Shown here: positions 56,268-64,000 of the stretch, one piece after another
How positions within the stretch are numbered: the stretch's first letter is position 1
Layout of the letters: every line of letters starts with the position of its first letter
Assembly (NCBI GenBank): GCA_017643385.1
Contig: JAEPNN010000008.1
Span: 62,001-126,000 of the forward strand
Length of the DNA stretch: 64,000 nucleotides
Reading direction: 5' to 3'
Origin: Dinoroseobacter sp.
Lineage (GTDB): Bacteria; Pseudomonadota; Alphaproteobacteria; Rhodobacterales; Rhodobacteraceae
Notes under the pieces: generated by a model
Databases searched by the model: none
What the model was told of the DNA's origin: nothing
The model's input: only the letters and a program-made list of their open reading frames with translations
Made by a program: the position numbers and the translations under genes

Positions 56268-58745
56268 TCAGTCATTTATTGGTTCAATTATAGTGACGCC
56301 AGTTGCAGCTGCGCGTGCAAGATCCGTATCAAGCGACATTCGAACATACTCACCACGTCTCCAAAGCGCTGCGAGATCGTCGTAGTAACGTGACAAAGGG
56401 TGTCCGGACTGTCCCGTCGAGATGATAAAGAGCGAGCTATCCGGATCTGAGAAGTCATAGACCCCTCGGTAACCTGCCGCATGACCGTTCAGGTAAGGGT
56501 TCTCGCCTGATCCGACCGTCTGGCCACGCATCAACGTGTGATCACCACCACTTGTTGACTGTCGAATATTTACCAGCGCGCCTATCCAACGCTGAGCACC
56601 GAGAGCTTGATGGTCATGCGTGGCTTGATGAGCATCCCCCCAGCGCCAGCTCGCGATGGCAGGTCCGAATTTTTCTTCCAGCTCGATAATTGCCGCGTCG
56701 AGGGCACGCCTTGCGATTTCATCACAGGTCTCATTGCGACTTGATTGCCCAAGATCGCACCAGATCGCGGCTCCGTCCTGATTCCTGAAGACACGTTCGA
56801 GGAACAAAGGGTCTGGAGTTGCGTATGCGTCTGACAGTGGGCCCAAAGCGTCTCTGATCAGTAATTGGTTCAAATGACGAAGCCATGCCGCATAAATCAG
56901 GGGCTCTGGCAAATGCTCGTTCATCGCTCCGTTCCAGTCGGCCAGCAGATTTAAGGCTTCCTGACGTTTGCGGGCTGTTGTCCCAGCTGGAGCCGCCTCG
57001 TCTGCGAACCACAGATCTCGGGCAATTAAAGGCAGCAAGGTTCTCGCCGCAGGGCTTACGATATCGAGCTGGGCTTCAACGAAGCTATCGCGGGTGTGTA
57101 CCTCTCTGGCCTGCATCAGACGCGTCCAACGCTGAATCCTTTGCGTATCTCCCCAGTGAAACGACAAGTGATGCGGGAATTCACGCTGGATCGTGCGATT
57201 ATTGGTGTTTCCGACGATCCCCGTTTCGGGTTTGAAGCTGCTGGGGTTGTCACTGTAGGGCAGGTATCCGGTCCAAAGATTTTCCTGTTGTGTGCCCAGG
57301 CTAGGCAGCCGTCCTTGAGATCTGTGATTTGCATCGCGACGCGGTTGCTTGCCGATAACCTGAAGCGCGACCTGTGTTGCATCGGCCAAGACAAGGTTTA
57401 GGGCAGGGGCAATATGATCGCGTCCAGCGGCCATGGCTTCCGGAACACTGGTGGATTTGATCATTTGCAAGACGGCTGAATAAGACGTGTCTGCGGGATC
57501 AAGCGCTGTCCATGCAAGGGCAGGTACGTGTCCATGTGGGGTAATGACTTCGAGATCGAAATCAGCACCTGTCAGGATTGGACCATTGTCGCTCCATCGC
57601 AACGTGAGTGTAACTGGCTGGTCGTCTGCAACTGTGATCACAGAGCGTCGCGTTTGAAACGCTTTGCTACCTGAGGGGCTAACATAGTTCTCTGGGTTGT
57701 TGGGATCGATCTTTTCCAGGATTACATCCTGGTCATCGATATAGGAGGCTGTTGGCCCCCAACCCAAATGTTCAGATCGACCTGCGATGATCAGCGGCAA
57801 TCCCGGGATAGAGGCGCCAATCACGTTTCCGGTCGAAAGATTAATACGGCCAAGATACCAAATTGACGGCGCAGTTAGTCCCAGATGCGGATCGCTAGCC
57901 AGAAGGGTCCCCCCGGACGCGACACGTTCAGGGGCAGCGGCCCAGGCATTGGATGCCCCCCCTTTGAATGGAATTGGCACCGGATGAAACGGATCGGGTT
58001 GAAGGAGCTTGTTTGCCGATAGCATGGCCTGTTGTTGGGAAAGCCCGGGAACAATGCTGGCAAAGTCTGGCAAATCGATTACGCCTTCGCCCGGAACATC
58101 CGGAAGGATGTCTTTCAGCCGTTCGGGGGGCAGGATGAGTGCTGTTCGCGCCCTCAAAATATCGGTGACCATGTGATCACTGAGTTGCAGCGCCATGAGT
58201 TTTAGTATGGCGAGGCTATCTTCCGGCTGCCATGGCGATATTTCAGGTGCGAAGAGAAAGAACTCGGGCGCACCGCGACCAAGCGCGTCTTCGTTAACCT
58301 CTGCAATGCGTGCATTAACACCTGCTGAATACGCCTCAAGCGCAGAAATCGCGTCTGCAGACTGAACTTCCAATGAAGACCGTGCGACCCCAGCTATGTC
58401 GAGGCGGCGCATAAGTGCATCGACGCGCAGGGTTGGAAGGCCAAAGATCTCGGACAGCTTGCCTTGCGCTGTTCTGCGCAGAACGGTCATCTGCCAGAGG
58501 CGGTCCTGTGCATGCACATAGCCCAGCCCAAAAAAACTGTCCGTATCGGTTTGACCGAGGATATGAGGCACATTCGCAGTATCGCGGACAATCTCGAGCG
58601 GCGCCGAGATACCAGCAAGTTGCAGCTTTTTGTTGTATTCTGGAAGGGATCTGCTCGCGAAATAATAAATACCAAACACTATCAGCACCGACAAAGCGGC
58701 GCTGATCAAAAACAGACGCACGAGCCAACGAAATAGGGTCGGCAT
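56268..58745 (-). CDS. Penicillin-acylase-family N-terminal-nucleophile hydrolase
   Basis: 825 residues. An N-terminal hydrophobic segment (about 8-30) acts as a signal or anchor to the periplasm. The chain-cleaving site and nucleophile are in KGGASNAWA with Ser265; D-P-H-L-G-L-T-A-P follows, and Asn in G-N-T-N-N-R-T lies about 240 residues later, as in the family. The precursor would cut itself before Ser265 into two chains. Natural roles include hydrolysis of acyl-homoserine lactones or other amides; the substrate here is unknown. No operon partner. Confidence 0.9.
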   Translation of the reverse strand: MPTLFRWLVRLFLISAALSVLIVFGIYYFASRSLPEYNKKLQLAGISAPLEIVRDTANVPHILGQTDTDSFFGLGYVHAQDRLWQMTVLRRTAQGKLSEIFGLPTLRVDALMRRLDIAGVARSSLEVQSADAISALEAYSAGVNARIAEVNEDALGRGAPEFFLFAPEISPWQPEDSLAILKLMALQLSDHMVTDILRARTALILPPERLKDILPDVPGEGVIDLPDFASIVPGLSQQQAMLSANKLLQPDPFHPVPIPFKGGASNAWAAAPERVASGGTLLASDPHLGLTAPSIWYLGRINLSTGNVIGASIPGLPLIIAGRSEHLGWGPTASYIDDQDVILEKIDPNNPENYVSPSGSKAFQTRRSVITVADDQPVTLTLRWSDNGPILTGADFDLEVITPHGHVPALAWTALDPADTSYSAVLQMIKSTSVPEAMAAGRDHIAPALNLVLADATQVALQVIGKQPRRDANHRSQGRLPSLGTQQENLWTGYLPYSDNPSSFKPETGIVGNTNNRTIQREFPHHLSFHWGDTQRIQRWTRLMQAREVHTRDSFVEAQLDIVSPAARTLLPLIARDLWFADEAAPAGTTARKRQEALNLLADWNGAMNEHLPEPLIYAAWLRHLNQLLIRDALGPLSDAYATPDPLFLERVFRNQDGAAIWCDLGQSSRNETCDEIARRALDAAIIELEEKFGPAIASWRWGDAHQATHDHQALGAQRWIGALVNIRQSTSGGDHTLMRGQTVGSGENPYLNGHAAGYRGVYDFSDPDSSLFIISTGQSGHPLSRYYDDLAALWRRGEYVRMSLDTDLARAAATGVTIIEPIND

Positions 58746-58829
58746 GAAACCTCGTAGTCAGCCAGAGAGACGGTTTTATGCGGTGCTATGCGGTCCTTCA
58801 GGTCCTGTCAAAGGCCTTGGCGAAAAAGG

Positions 58830-59396
58830 TTAAGGGAAAATACGCGTGTATTTCGTACCTTCAAGGGTTGCGCCTGCAATCAGGCCAGCCTGACCGAAGA
58901 TGATGCCAATGACGGGGGCCGTAACGGTTGTGGTGTCTGCCGCCAGAGCAGAGCCCCTGCTCGTGAGCGCATATTCCAATTCACCGCCTACAGAAAACCC
59001 GGACGAAGCCCGGAAATCCGCCAGTGCCGCTTCTGTCATGAAGAACAAGGCATGTGCGTATTGCTGTGCGCCGATCTGGAAGCCGAAACTGCCTGAGGCG
59101 GCCGAATAATAATCGGTTGTGGTTCCGCCAACACGCAGCGCACCCCGCCCATATGACCCACCGAACCCAAATCCAGCTTCTGTGACAAGTGGCATCACGA
59201 GAATTCCTGATGCGCGCGTCGGAAGCTCGCGAGTTCCTTCAATGTTTGTGTAAAGATAATCCAATGCCGCATCGACGCGCTGGTCGATCCGTGCCGCTCG
59301 ATCTGAGCTTCCGTTGACCGATGTGCATCCGGCTGCTCCTAGCAGGCCCACGCCAGCACCAGCCAAGACGGCCCGTCGTGTCAGGTTATGTTGCAT
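58830..59396 (-). CDS. YSC84-like lipid-binding lipoprotein
   Basis: 188 residues. The N-terminus has twin arginine (L-T-R-R-A-V-L-A) followed by a hydrophobic stretch and a lipobox L-G-A-A-G-C (Cys about residue 24), so it looks like a Tat-type lipoprotein. The rest fits the YSC84/SYLF domain: F-G-F-G-G-S-Y-G-R-G-A-L, S-G-S-F-G-F-Q-I-G-A-Q and the final I-A-G-A-T-L-E-G-T-K-Y-T-R-I. The domain binds phosphoinositides in eukaryotes; the bacterial role is unclear. ATG 59396 gives the Tat signal. Confidence 0.86.
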   Translation of the reverse strand: MQHNLTRRAVLAGAGVGLLGAAGCTSVNGSSDRAARIDQRVDAALDYLYTNIEGTRELPTRASGILVMPLVTEAGFGFGGSYGRGALRVGGTTTDYYSAASGSFGFQIGAQQYAHALFFMTEAALADFRASSGFSVGGELEYALTSRGSALAADTTTVTAPVIGIIFGQAGLIAGATLEGTKYTRIFP

Positions 59397-59516
59397 TTGC
59401 CCGTACCTTTTGTAACTGCTTCCTACCGCCTCTAACGGGCAGTTATCCACAAGATAGGGTATCCGTTGCGGTATGTCACAACGAAATCGCTTTTTGGGGG
59501 GATGTTCGGCAAAAAT

Positions 59517-60518
59517 CTACTGGTTCTGCAGCGTCTCTGCGACACGCGGCGCAAAATAGGTGAGAATACCGTCGCAACCTGCACGTTTGAACGCCAACAA
59601 GCTTTCCATCATAACTTTTTCACCGTCAATCCAGCCATTGGCCGCCGCCGCCTCGATCATCGCGTATTCGCCTGACACCTGATAGGCATATGTGGGAACG
59701 CCAAAGGTATCTTTGACCCGATGGCAAATATCCAGATAGGCGAGACCCGGTTTGACCATGACCATATCCGCGCCCTCATTTAGATCGCGCTGAATTAGAC
59801 GCAGGGCCTCGTCAGAGTTTCCGGGGTCCATTTGATATGTTTTCTTGTCGCCTTTCAGGGCGCCAGATGCGCCAACGGCGTCTCGAAACGGTCCGTAATA
59901 GGCACTCGCATATTTGGCAGCGTAAGACAGGATAGCGATATTGGTATGTCCGCCAGCCTCCAAAGCGCCACGCATAGCTCCAATACGTCCATCCATCATA
60001 TCAGATGGGCCTAAAATATCGGCACCTGCTTCGGCCTGAGCTATGGCCATTTTAACAAGCGCTTCGACGGTTTCGTCGTTAACGATAATGCCGTCCCTTA
60101 CAATCCCGTCATGCCCGTAGGCATTATAAGGATCGAGCGCGATATCCGTCATCACGGCGATTTCTGGCACCGCTGCCTTTATGGCGCGAATGGCACGGTT
60201 CGACAGGTTCTCTGGATTCCAGGCCTCTTCGCAAAGTTCTGTTTTCAGTGAAGGATCGGTGTAGGGAAAAATGCAGATTGCAGGAATTCCAAGCGCATGC
60301 GCTTTCGCTGCTTCATCAACCAGCACATCGATCGACAAACGGTCCACTCCGGGCATTGATGCCACGGGTTCACGTACGCCTTCACCATCGCGTACAAATA
60401 CAGGCCAGATCAGGTCATCAACCAGCAATGTGTTTTGACGCGATAGAGCGCGCAGCGCCGCGGAAGATCGCAATCTGCGAAAGCGAGTGGTCGGGAAGGG
60501 GGCTTGGGTCGGGATCAT
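59517..60518 (-). CDS. hemB: Delta-aminolevulinic acid dehydratase (porphobilinogen synthase)
   Basis: 333 residues. It condenses two aminolevulinates in haem synthesis. Schiff-base Lys residues lie in Y-A-A-K-Y-A-S-A-Y-Y (about 207) and M-V-K-P-G-L-A-Y-L-D (about 260). The metal site reads D-I-A-L-D-P-Y-N-A-Y-G-H-D-G instead of the Cys-rich zinc motif, marking the magnesium-dependent type. ATG 60518. Confidence 0.96.
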   Translation of the reverse strand: MIPTQAPFPTTRFRRLRSSAALRALSRQNTLLVDDLIWPVFVRDGEGVREPVASMPGVDRLSIDVLVDEAAKAHALGIPAICIFPYTDPSLKTELCEEAWNPENLSNRAIRAIKAAVPEIAVMTDIALDPYNAYGHDGIVRDGIIVNDETVEALVKMAIAQAEAGADILGPSDMMDGRIGAMRGALEAGGHTNIAILSYAAKYASAYYGPFRDAVGASGALKGDKKTYQMDPGNSDEALRLIQRDLNEGADMVMVKPGLAYLDICHRVKDTFGVPTYAYQVSGEYAMIEAAAANGWIDGEKVMMESLLAFKRAGCDGILTYFAPRVAETLQNQ

Positions 60519-60672
60519 GCCGCGTCTCTCCTGTGCAGTTCCCTATGGCTGACACGAAAGCCAGAAACCCTCAAGTCAGATGCGCAAAGCGCGAATGTGC
60601 CAAACAACCGACTTAATCTCTGCTCAAAGGTGTGTCAGAAGGTGTGCCGAGCAGGAATAAAAGGCAGACTCG

Positions 60673-61200
60673 GTGGACCTTCTAGAAACGATCTATCTCG
60701 TGATCGATACGCATTCGTTCAGTTCTATGTGGTTCTGGATTGTCTTGGCCGTTTTCTGGTCTGTGATGAGCCATTACGTTATGGGCGTTCCTTTCGATCT
60801 GGTGCAACGCGCTGCGCGGCAGGGCGGGCAAGCCATGACAGATCTTGAAGATCTGGCACGGATCAACGCAAATCGACTGTTGCAGTTTGGGGGGGCGGCA
60901 GGTGAGATCCTGACAGCTGTGGCGGCGACGCTGTTGAGTGTTCTTGGCTTGCTTGGTTTTATTTATGGCGTCGAGCTTTGCCAGGCGCTGTTTTTGCTGG
61001 CTTTACCATTCACAATCATCAATTTTTTCGCGCAGCGCACCGCGCGACTGGTGAAAGAGCGTGACCAATACGATCAGGCGCTTGTGCGTCGCTTGCGCCG
61101 TCATAGGATCGTGACGCAGGCAATCGGTGTTGTGTCTATTTTCGTGACAGCGTTCTGGGGTATTTTCCAGACTATGAGCATGTCTGTTCTGAACGGCTGA
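60673..61200 (+). CDS. Membrane protein of unknown function
   Basis: 175 residues from GTG 60673. Hydrophobic spans at about 18-38, 75-110 (a double span) and 147-167, with a charged helical segment between (ERDQYDQALVRRLRRHR). No enzymatic motif was seen and no family could be named with confidence. It is divergent from hemB and followed by mfd after 45 bp, so it may be co-transcribed with mfd. Confidence 0.7.
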   Translation: MDLLETIYLVIDTHSFSSMWFWIVLAVFWSVMSHYVMGVPFDLVQRAARQGGQAMTDLEDLARINANRLLQFGGAAGEILTAVAATLLSVLGLLGFIYGVELCQALFLLALPFTIINFFAQRTARLVKERDQYDQALVRRLRRHRIVTQAIGVVSIFVTAFWGIFQTMSMSVLNG

Positions 61201-61245
61201 TCGCGCAAGCTTGACACCAAGGCCTCGCAAGGTAGTTGCGACTGC

Positions 61246-64000
61246 ATGTCTAATCCATCCCCAAACAACGGTACGATCTTTCGCCCGACTGTGACTTTGT
61301 CGGGTGCACCAGATGGTGTCGATGCACAGCTGGTCTTGCGAGAGGTTTCCAAATCTACCGGTCCGGTTTTGGTGGTCCTGCGCGATGACAAGCGCCTGGA
61401 GGCAATGCGTACAGCTTTGGCGATCTGGGACCCCGCACAATCCGTAATGTCGTTTCCGGCATGGGACTGTCTTCCGTATGACCGCGTATCACCGAATGCA
61501 GAAATCGCGTCGACACGCATGGCCGTGTTAGCGCATCTGGCGAACAGTGACGCAGGTGATCTTGTCGTCCTGACAACTTTGAACGCAGTGTCGCAGAAAG
61601 TGCCCGCGCGATCCGTCCTGAAGCGGTCCAGTTTCATTTTGCGGAAAGGGGAACAGGTCGATGTCGAGGCGCTGCGGGGATATTTGGCGCGTATGGGCTT
61701 CGCGCAGTCTCCGAACGTTTTTGAACCTGGCGACTTTGCGCTGCGCGGCGGACTGATCGATATCTTCCCGCCAGGACAGGAACATCCGGTCAGGCTCGAT
61801 TTTTTTGGCGATATTCTTGATGGGATCAGACGCTTTGACGTTGAAACGCAGCGCAGCGCCGGAATGGTTGACCAGATCGAGCTGTCGCCGGTTTCCGAGG
61901 TCGTTTTGGATGAGCAATCTATCACACGCTTTCGGCAGAATTATCGGATCGAATTTGGGGCCGCGGGCAGTGATGACCCCTTGTATGAGGCGATCAGCGC
62001 GGGACGCAAACAGGCCGGAATGGAGCACTGGCTGCCCTTTTTCCATGATGAACTTGAGCCGCTGACCGCGTATCTACCCGGCGCAAGCGTCATTTTGGAC
62101 GATCAGTTTGTGGCGGCACATCTTGCCCGCTGGGAGGGTATCGCGGATCAGTGCGAAACGCGCCGTCTTGCCATGCAACAAAAGGGCCGAATCGATACGG
62201 TCTACAAACCGTGCCCACCAAGCCGTCTTTATATTGATGAGGCAGGACTTGCGGCTTTGCTAAAGCCCCACAGGGTCCTGCAACTGACACCTTCACCGGT
62301 TCCTCCCGGGCCGGGACTGGTGGATGCCGGCGGCCGGATCGGGCGGAGTTTTGCGCCTGAGCGTAAGCTTGAAAATACAAATCTTTTCGATGTGTTAGTT
62401 TCCCATATTCGCGCCAAATCTGAAGAAGGTCCAGTGGTGCTTGCGTCTTGGTCAACAGGCGCCAGAGAGCGGTTGATGGGACTTCTGGAAGATTATGGTC
62501 TGCCAGAAGTCGTCGAGATCGACGATCTGCGTGATTTACCAAAACACGGTGTCTATGCGCTCGTCTGGACGCTTGAGCAGGGCTTCGTTCTGCCGCTTCC
62601 AAACGAGCGTGTGCTTTGCGTTATCTCAGAGCAGGACGTTCTGGGGGATCGATTGATCCGAAAGCCCAAACGGGCGCGCCGTGCAGAAAACTTCCTGCAA
62701 GAGGCCAACAGCTTGAGCCTGGGCGATCTTGTTGTGCACGTGGACCACGGTGTAGGGCTTTATAAGGGGCTTGAAACGGTCACTGCGGCAGGGGCTCCGC
62801 ATGAATGCCTGCATTTGGAATACGCCGGTGGCGACAGGCTCTATCTGCCGGTTGAAAACATAGAGCTGCTGTCAAAGTTTGGGCAGGAACAGGGGCTTCT
62901 GGACAAGCTTGGTGGCGGCGCCTGGCAGGCAAAGAAGGCACGCTTAAAAGAGCGCATTCGCATGATGGCGGATCGTCTGATCCGGATCGCTGCGGAGCGT
63001 GCCCTGCGTAGGGCGCCCGTTCTAGATCCGCCACCTGAGATGTGGGATGATTTCGCAGCACGTTTCCCGTATCAGGAAACAGATGATCAGCTGTCTGCCA
63101 TCCACGATGTGATCACAGACATGGGATCTGGTCAGCCGATGGATCGCCTAATTTGTGGGGATGTTGGTTTCGGCAAAACCGAAGTCGCGATGCGCGCTGC
63201 ATTTATCGCGGCCATGTCAGGCGTGCAAGTTGCTGTAATCGCGCCAACAACCTTGCTTGCGCGTCAGCATTACCAAAGCTTTGCTGAGCGTTTCAGAGGC
63301 TTTCCACTAGAGGTTCGCCCCTTGTCTCGATTTGTGAGTGCAAAGTCCGCAGCTGACACACGTGCGCGCCTTGCGGCGGGGTCGGTTGATATCGCGATCG
63401 GCACGCATGCTTTGCTGGCCAAACAGGTAAAGTTTTCTAACCTCGGGCTTCTGATTATTGATGAAGAACAGCATTTTGGTGTGACACATAAGGAAAGGCT
63501 GAAGGAGCTTCGCAGCGACATTCACGTGTTGACGCTAACCGCAACGCCCATCCCGCGGACGCTACAACTTTCGCTGTCTGGTGTTCGCGATCTGTCTATT
63601 ATCGGCACGCCCCCGGTAGACCGTCTGGCCATCAGAACATATGTCAGCGAATTTGATGCGGTGACGATCAGGGAAGCGTTGTTGCGCGAGTATTATCGCG
63701 GAGGGCAAAGCTTTTATGTTGTGCCTCGGATTAGTGATCTCCCTGAAATAGAGGAGTTTTTGCGCGATCAGGTACCTGAAATTTCTGTGATCACAGCGCA
63801 TGGTCAGATGCCCGCTGGGGAGTTGGATGAGCGCATGAATGCGTTCTATGACGGGAAATACGATGTATTGCTTGCAACGACGATCGTTGAAAGTGGTCTG
63901 GACATTCCGACCGCCAATACAATGGTCGTTCACCGCGCAGATATGTTCGGATTGAGCCAGCTCTATCAGATACGTGGACGCGTAGGCCGTTCAAAAACAA
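61246..64000 (+). CDS. mfd: Transcription-repair coupling factor Mfd (partial, runs off right edge)
   Basis: 918 codons visible from ATG 61246; the usual length is about 1150. It removes stalled RNA polymerase and recruits UvrA. Visible in order: UvrB-like domains (1-350) with [14 protein letters not shown], the polymerase-interaction domain ([13 protein letters not shown], about 495), then the RecG-like translocase with Walker [12 protein letters not shown] (about 638), DEEQHFGV (about 737) and the start of motif VI (Q-I-R-G-R-V-G-R) at the edge. The C-terminal UvrA-binding part lies outside. Confidence 0.97.
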   Translation, partial: MSNPSPNNGTIFRPTVTLSGAPDGVDAQLVLREVSKSTGPVLVVLRDDKRLEAMRTALAIWDPAQSVMSFPAWDCLPYDRVSPNAEIASTRMAVLAHLANSDAGDLVVLTTLNAVSQKVPARSVLKRSSFILRKGEQVDVEALRGYLARMGFAQSPNVFEPGDFALRGGLIDIFPPGQEHPVRLDFFGDILDGIRRFDVETQRSAGMVDQIELSPVSEVVLDEQSITRFRQNYRIEFGAAGSDDPLYEAISAGRKQAGMEHWLPFFHDELEPLTAYLPGASVILDDQFVAAHLARWEGIADQCETRRLAMQQKGRIDTVYKPCPPSRLYIDEAGLAALLKPHRVLQLTPSPVPPGPGLVDAGGRIGRSFAPERKLENTNLFDVLVSHIRAKSEEGPVVLASWSTGARERLMGLLEDYGLPEVVEIDDLRDLPKHGVYALVWTLEQGFVLPLPNERVLCVISEQDVLGDRLIRKPKRARRAENFLQEANSLSLGDLVVHVDHGVGLYKGLETVTAAGAPHECLHLEYAGGDRLYLPVENIELLSKFGQEQGLLDKLGGGAWQAKKARLKERIRMMADRLIRIAAERALRRAPVLDPPPEMWDDFAARFPYQETDDQLSAIHDVITDMGSGQPMDRLICGDVGFGKTEVAMRAAFIAAMSGVQVAVIAPTTLLARQHYQSFAERFRGFPLEVRPLSRFVSAKSAADTRARLAAGSVDIAIGTHALLAKQVKFSNLGLLIIDEEQHFGVTHKERLKELRSDIHVLTLTATPIPRTLQLSLSGVRDLSIIGTPPVDRLAIRTYVSEFDAVTIREALLREYYRGGQSFYVVPRISDLPEIEEFLRDQVPEISVITAHGQMPAGELDERMNAFYDGKYDVLLATTIVESGLDIPTANTMVVHRADMFGLSQLYQIRGRVGRSKT

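Noticed and set aside
60721-60748. GTTC repeats resembling a LexA box
   Set aside because: The spacing is 6 nt instead of 7 and the site lies inside a coding region.

Overview
The window is ordinary bacterial chromosome from an alphaproteobacterium, most likely a Rhodobacterales (roseobacter-type) species. The evidence for this is: sciP next to ctrA; the dusB-ntrB-ntrC-ntrY-ntrX-trkA-trkH-hfq-hflX chain; NtrC and NtrX that both lack a GAFTGA loop; DUF6477 and DUF6456 genes side by side; a fused ispDF; and alphaproteobacterial LexA boxes of the form GTTC-N7-GTTC. No phage, insertion sequence, CRISPR array, tRNA or rRNA was seen. Most genes are housekeeping genes packed with 4-bp overlaps.

Layout. 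1-3463: end of an OmpH/Skp gene, then fabZ-lpxA-lpxI-lpxB (lipid A synthesis). 3460-6111: two c-type cytochromes and mnmA on the minus strand. 6241-7370: sciP and ctrA, with a CtrA-like box before ctrA. 7432-11640: ligA-recG. 11680-12046: a LexA box, a 39-residue single-membrane-span micropeptide gene and a strong terminator. 12060-19716: a SufU-like scaffold gene, hisI, a ThiE-like gene, trmJ, ctaA, an M32 carboxypeptidase, an ECHDC3-like hydratase, a thioesterase and speE/speD. 20048-21058: rplM-rpsI with a textbook terminator, followed by about 800 bp of AT-rich DNA without convincing genes. 21852-26180: tetR, ppk2, an alpha/beta hydrolase, a MetA with the acetyl-CoA-type residue, and a P-loop protein.

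26217-33587 is the unusual part: four tandem FadL/OmpP1-like outer-membrane protein genes. Each has its own hairpin terminator and a GTCA-N5-TGAC inverted repeat about 100-120 bp before its start. They are separated by three 304-bp remnants of the EamA transporter gene that still stands intact at the upstream end. The remnants share one 151-bp internal deletion and one fusion junction with ACAA microhomology, so the array grew by copying a single rearranged unit.

33588-44259: an AT-rich spacer with a second perfect LexA box, guaA, an MttB-family methyltransferase, the DUF6477/DUF6456 pair, lipA, two small membrane-protein genes, hpt, a RatA/COQ10-like gene and cinA-pgpA-ispDF. 44456-56242: the dusB/Ntr/Trk/hfq/hflX nitrogen-regulation and potassium-uptake cluster. 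56268-64000: a penicillin-acylase-family hydrolase, a YSC84-like lipoprotein, hemB, a small membrane protein and mfd, which runs off the right edge.

The best candidates for undescribed biology are the LexA-box micropeptide gene (a possible SOS division inhibitor), the second orphan LexA box with tiny reading frames, and the amplified mosaic porin array.
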